From Endomychus coccineus (Eukaryota > Arthropoda > Insecta > Coleoptera > Endomychidae): a DNA stretch of 64,000 bases. Position numbers and translations under genes: made by a program. Shown here piece by piece: positions 60,513-64,000 of this stretch. Location of the stretch: positions 26,516,297-26,580,296 of the forward strand of contig OY294068.1 in the NCBI GenBank assembly GCA_958510875.1, read 5' to 3'. Each line of letters starts with the position of its first letter. Positions within the stretch are counted from its first letter, which is position 1. Below the pieces are notes generated by a model. The model saw only the letters and a list, made by a program, of their open reading frames with translations. It was not told the origin of the DNA and did not search any database.

Positions 60513-62437
60513 TTAGTTGAGTCAAATAGGTATTTCATTACGAAAATCGAAAGATATGGACCGATTTTGATGAAACAAAGTGCATTCGATTCGGGATGAC
60601 GTCTAGAAAAAAGCTTACCGGTTAGTTTTTTGTGCAAATTTGTTATTTTTTTTTCAAACGAAAAATTGACCAATTTTCTGGCTAATTATTGGGAAAATTC
60701 AGTCGGGGGTTTTCGGGGTAACCCCAGCTGGTAATTGGCAACTTTAATTGGACAAAGTGACTATTTTTTTAAATTTTATCAAAAATAGCCAGGAAAAATC
60801 ACTCGGGGGATTTTGGGGTCGCTGATTACGATTCTGAACTCAGATTGGCCAAAATCGATCTTCCCAGCTGGTAATTGGCCAGTTTAATTGAACAAAGTGA
60901 CTATTTTTTTAAATTTTATCAAAAATAGCCAGGAAAAATCACTCGGGGGATTTTGGGGTCGCTGATTACGATTACGATTCTGAACTCAGATTGGCCAAAA
61001 TCGATCTTCACAGCTGGTAATTGGCCAGTTTAATTGGACAAAATTGATCATTTTTTCTTAATTTCATCGCAAATAGACAGGAAAAATTACTCGGGGGTTT
61101 TCGGAGTCGCTGAGCACGATTCTTAAGTCAAATTGTCCAAAATCGAACTCCTCAGTTGGTAATTGGCAGGTTTAATTGGACAAAATTGACCAATTTCCAA
61201 AATTTCATCAAAACTAACCAGAAATCCTCAGTTAGGGGTTGTGGAGGTTGTTGTTTTATGTTAAATGTTTAGAAATTTGTTAAAAGGGGGTCGTTACTAA
61301 TTTAAATCATAAACAAAATCGAATTCTAATTTTTCAATTTTTTAATTTGAAATAAATTCCCGCTCATCTAAAATTTTTTTCTATCTTCTCTACTCAGTCT
61401 TTTTATATTCCACACAGCATCTTTTACATATACGATGGACATATACGTCAAGCAGATGTCGCAAAAAAAATATGAGCTGTACTGTTGCTTGTGGAAATTG
61501 TATGGGAAATTGTAGTAACAATTTCAGTCTGATCAATCCAATTTCACCTGGAGATGACGACGAAGACGATGACGATGATGAAGTAGATAATACCAATGAA
61601 GAAGAAGGCATTGAAAATATTCAAACACGCAATGACAATTATTATGATTATGATAGTGATTATCATTGATTTTACTTGTACTTACTGAAATATGCATTTT
61701 GTAAATAATATTTAATTGATTAAAAATATTGTAAATATGTATATGCTGCCAATTACCAGCTGAGGAGTTCGATATTGGTCAATTTGACTTCAGAATCGTA
61801 CTCATCGACTCCGAAAACTCCCGAGTAATTTTTCCTTTCTATTTGCGATGAAATTGAGAAAAAATGATCAATTTTGTCCAAGTACCAGCTGGGAAGATCG
61901 ATTTTGGCCAATCAAACCCCATATTCGTAATCAGCGCCTCCGAAAACCGCCGAGTAATTTTTCCTGTCTATTTGCGATGAAATTAAGAAAAAATGATCAA
62001 TTTTGTCCAATTAAACTGGCCAATTACCAGCTGGGAAGATCGATTTTGGCCAATCTGAGTTCAGAATCGTAATCAGCGACCCCAAAAACCCCCGAGTGAT
62101 TTTTTCCTGGCTATTTTTGATGACATTTGAAAAAATGTTCACTTTGTCCAATTAAAGTGGCCAATTACAAGCAGGGGAGTTCGATTTTGGCCAATCTGAG
62201 TTCAGAATCGTAATCAATCAGCGACCCCGGAAACCCCCGACTAAATTTTCCCAATTAACCCAGAAAATTGGTAAATTTTTCGTTTAAAAAAAAATAATAA
62301 CAAATTTGTACAAAACACTAACCGGTGAGCTTTTTTCTAGACGTCATCCCGAATCTTTGTTTCATCAAAATCGGTCCATATCTTTCGATTTTCGTAAGTC
62401 GGCCTGTTTTAATACCCATTTGACTCGACCAATTAGA
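60513..62437. mobile_element. 1.9-kb foldback with tandem-repeat arms, nested in the PLE
   Basis: Ends ttgagtcaaataggtatt and aatacccatttgactcgacc are inverted. Then come inverted blocks with accggttag / ctaaccggtg, and arms built of about four copies of a ~140-bp unit (caggaaaaatcactcggggg …cagctggtaattggcca). The units start near 60690, 60792, 60932, 61080 and 61220 in the left arm and run in reverse at 61750-62290. The centre (61260-61740) is unique. Layout recalls Drosophila FB and Galileo-type foldbacks. Compared with the PLE at 43530, which lacks it, the insertion falls between agta and gaaac. Confidence 0.85.
61472..61672 (+). CDS. Small acidic frame in the centre of the foldback
   Basis: 65 codons: a cysteine-rich start MSCTVACGNCMGNC, then PISPGDDDEDDDDDEVDNTN and a Tyr/Asp-rich end. 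No family recognised; low complexity. It is the only open frame of note in the unique centre, but may be chance. Confidence 0.25.
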
Positions 62438-62955
62438 AACAAAAACTTAGAAAATTCTACAGCCCTTGCTAAACACTGCTTTGATTATAACCATCAATTC
62501 GATTACACAAATACCAATATTTTAACCAATTATTAGAAAAGGTCTATTCAGGAGACGATTCACATAAAACGTGACTCCAAGTCTGTAAATCATAGAACAG
62601 ATATTCAGTAATTAAGTCTGACTTATACTAATTTAATTAATTAAAACCCTTGCAAATTCTTACATGCGTCTTTATAATGTTGAAAGTATATTTTAGGTAG
62701 AATAGCAATATTTCTAATAAGATCTAATAAACTTGTTCTATTACCTCATAAGACTTCAACATCTGGTTCGAAAGTGGATACTGAGCGCTATATTTTTGAT
62801 TTCAGTCGTATACAGACTTTGTTTGACATGAGTTCGCATATTATAAGAAAATTGCTAAGCAGTGGATTCTTGATTATTCATATACATTAATGTGTTACAG
62901 TTTCTGTTCGTTTCGGCGACGTGGGCATTTTAAATTGAAATTAGTGCTGATCTGA
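62438..62955 (+). mobile_element. PLE GIY-YIG segment, right part, and start of terminal repeat
   Basis: Resumes as RNKNLENSTALAKHCFDYNH then QFDYTNTNILTNY (62438-62536), followed by the decayed end (…ETIHIKRDSKSVNHRTDIQ) and the shared 3' region aattaattaaaacccttgca (62633). It ends in gttcgtttcggcgacgtggg…aaattgaaatta, cut before the hammerhead. Confidence 0.75.
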
Positions 62956-63639
62956 AAAAAATCGATACATCTCATTCTTTTCACTCATTTCAAATTTGTA
63001 TCTATTTAGCATTTTTTTGCGTTGAAATGGAGCAAAATGAGAGAAACATCTGTTTGCTAAACATGAGAAATACTAATTTTATTATCCAAGCGTTTAAATA
63101 TGGCCCATAAAACGACGGAGGAAGGCGTGCAGCTTTTTATTTTCCTATTACCGAGGGATAAATTATCGTTTTACTTAAAACTTGCCTGTTTAATAATTGA
63201 TAAGATTATATCCGGGCAGAAAGAGACGCGAATTCGCTTGGCGTGTGTATACGCTGTTTGAAAATAAACAAATAAACGCTTTCCGATAGGAGATAAGTTA
63301 ATATCGTTCTTGGCGATTTAGGTAGAGTGTAATCATTTTTTAAAAACTTCTAGCTCCTTGCACTTCGGATATATTTCGTCTAGACCACTTTTGAGTAATT
63401 AAGTTCTTATCGCAATATACGAAAATATCCAAATAGGTTACAACGTTAAAACTATGAGTTATTCCAATTTGAATATATAATATCCATGGCTAAACCAAGG
63501 AGTGTTCGAACTGTTCCCCGAAACACAGCCGACTATGTAATACAAGCCAGGAAGTAAAAAAGGCAACACCGCATATCTCCTCAATAGTAGTCCGTTGTTA
63601 TATGATCTGTCGACGTTCAAATAAACGCGAAGGAAGAGT
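62956..63639. other. Sequence without recognised feature
   Basis: No coding frame, repeat end or RNA gene recognised. Exons of the large unknown gene may lie here on the minus strand but none could be identified. Confidence 0.3.
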
Positions 63640-64000
63640 ACAGCCTAAGATTTCTTATTTCTATGATCAGGCCTATGGTTACCTATGCTACGGTAGTGTG
63701 GTGGTCGGGGACAAGGACTGGTATATCCCAGCGCCCCCTGGACCGAAACCCTTTAAGCTCTCGCCAGATTACCACCTCTACACTTATACATAAAAACCGA
63801 GGCCATGAGAATGGCGTATAGGTTAAAGGGCCTAGGCCACTGAACCAAAGCGCACTACTCTCGTTGACACTCGTCGATTTTAAGTGAGGCAATCCCTAAA
63901 TGCCCCATACTAGAAATGAAGCAAGATAGCTTGATCTCTATATGTTTCACTTCTTCCAAAATCCTCATACCGGATAGAGGAGATTGGAGTAACGATACTC
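63640..64000 (+). mobile_element. LINE fragment running off the right edge
   Basis: MVTYATVVWWSGTRTGISQR (63677-63736) is the end of the reverse transcriptase. The stretch to DREDWSNDT at the edge matches, in reverse, 51920-52100, just before the RNase H start. Same LINE family as 2210 and 49636. Confidence 0.7.

Noticed and set aside
61390..61611. Minus-strand serine-rich frame in the foldback centre
   Set aside because: The serine run is the complement of an aspartate-coding run; no other support.

Overview
This window is eukaryotic and almost certainly from an insect. It is AT-rich, its genes are split by GT-AG introns of 0.1 to 4.8 kb, and most of its length is decayed transposable elements of animal type (mariner, hAT, MULE, Penelope-like, several LINEs, tRNA-derived SINEs, MITEs, foldbacks). 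A beetle is my best guess, but nothing here proves the order. No rRNA gene, functional tRNA gene or CRISPR array was seen.

Five host genes can be supported. (1) Minus strand, left edge to 10515: an L-threonine dehydratase / serine racemase-like PLP enzyme, with six coding exons in the window, two alternative first exons, and its 3' end beyond base 1. (2) Minus strand, 20703-24380: a complete XK-related (Xkr/CED-8 family) membrane protein of 399 aa in three coding exons. (3) Plus strand, 26494-27054: Dph3, the 85-aa CSL zinc-finger protein of diphthamide synthesis. (4) Plus strand, 27062-30990: RNA polymerase III subunit RPC7 (Polr3G/Rpc31), 212 aa. Its ATG lies 7 bp after the Dph3 stop, so the two may share a transcript. 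(5) Minus strand, 50649-59759: a very large gene I do not recognise, with at least 1,687 codons in four exons joined only by phase-0 introns. It is rich in K, D, E and N and has dibasic cleavage-like sites.

Transposon layout: 2.2-5.3 kb LINE pieces and a TA-flanked MITE; 6.4-7.1 kb a MULE transposase relic; 8.9-9.8 kb three tandem copies of a ~300-bp repeat; 12.6-13.6 kb a dead mariner; 14.9-16.8 kb a hAT element with intact termini and an 8-bp target duplication; 17.8 kb a MITE; 21.4-22.5, 29.4-29.8, 31.4-31.7, 42.9-44.2 and 60.4-63.0 kb Penelope-like elements (PLEs); 25.1-25.8 kb a long palindrome; 26.1 and 34.5 kb two copies of one MITE; 27.6-28.6 kb a 0.94-kb foldback; 32.1 kb a SINE; 34.8 and 37.2 kb two copies of another inverted-repeat element, the second carrying a nested MITE; 39.5-41.6 kb a LINE and a relic of a transposon-associated protein; 45-52 kb more PLE and LINE pieces; 53 kb a hAT relic; 58-64 kb LINE pieces plus a PLE split by a 1.9-kb foldback.

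The most striking signal is a set of hammerhead-ribozyme-like motifs in the inverted terminal repeats of the PLE copies. They occur at 21521, 22371, 29730, 43019 and 44069, with a truncated one at 31630. Core, stem II and stem I are mostly kept although the coding parts are heavily decayed. Most have a tiny self-complementary stem III (CGUACG), which suggests they may act as dimers. A second, different hammerhead-like motif is seen at 13737-13797 in an unrelated repeat family.
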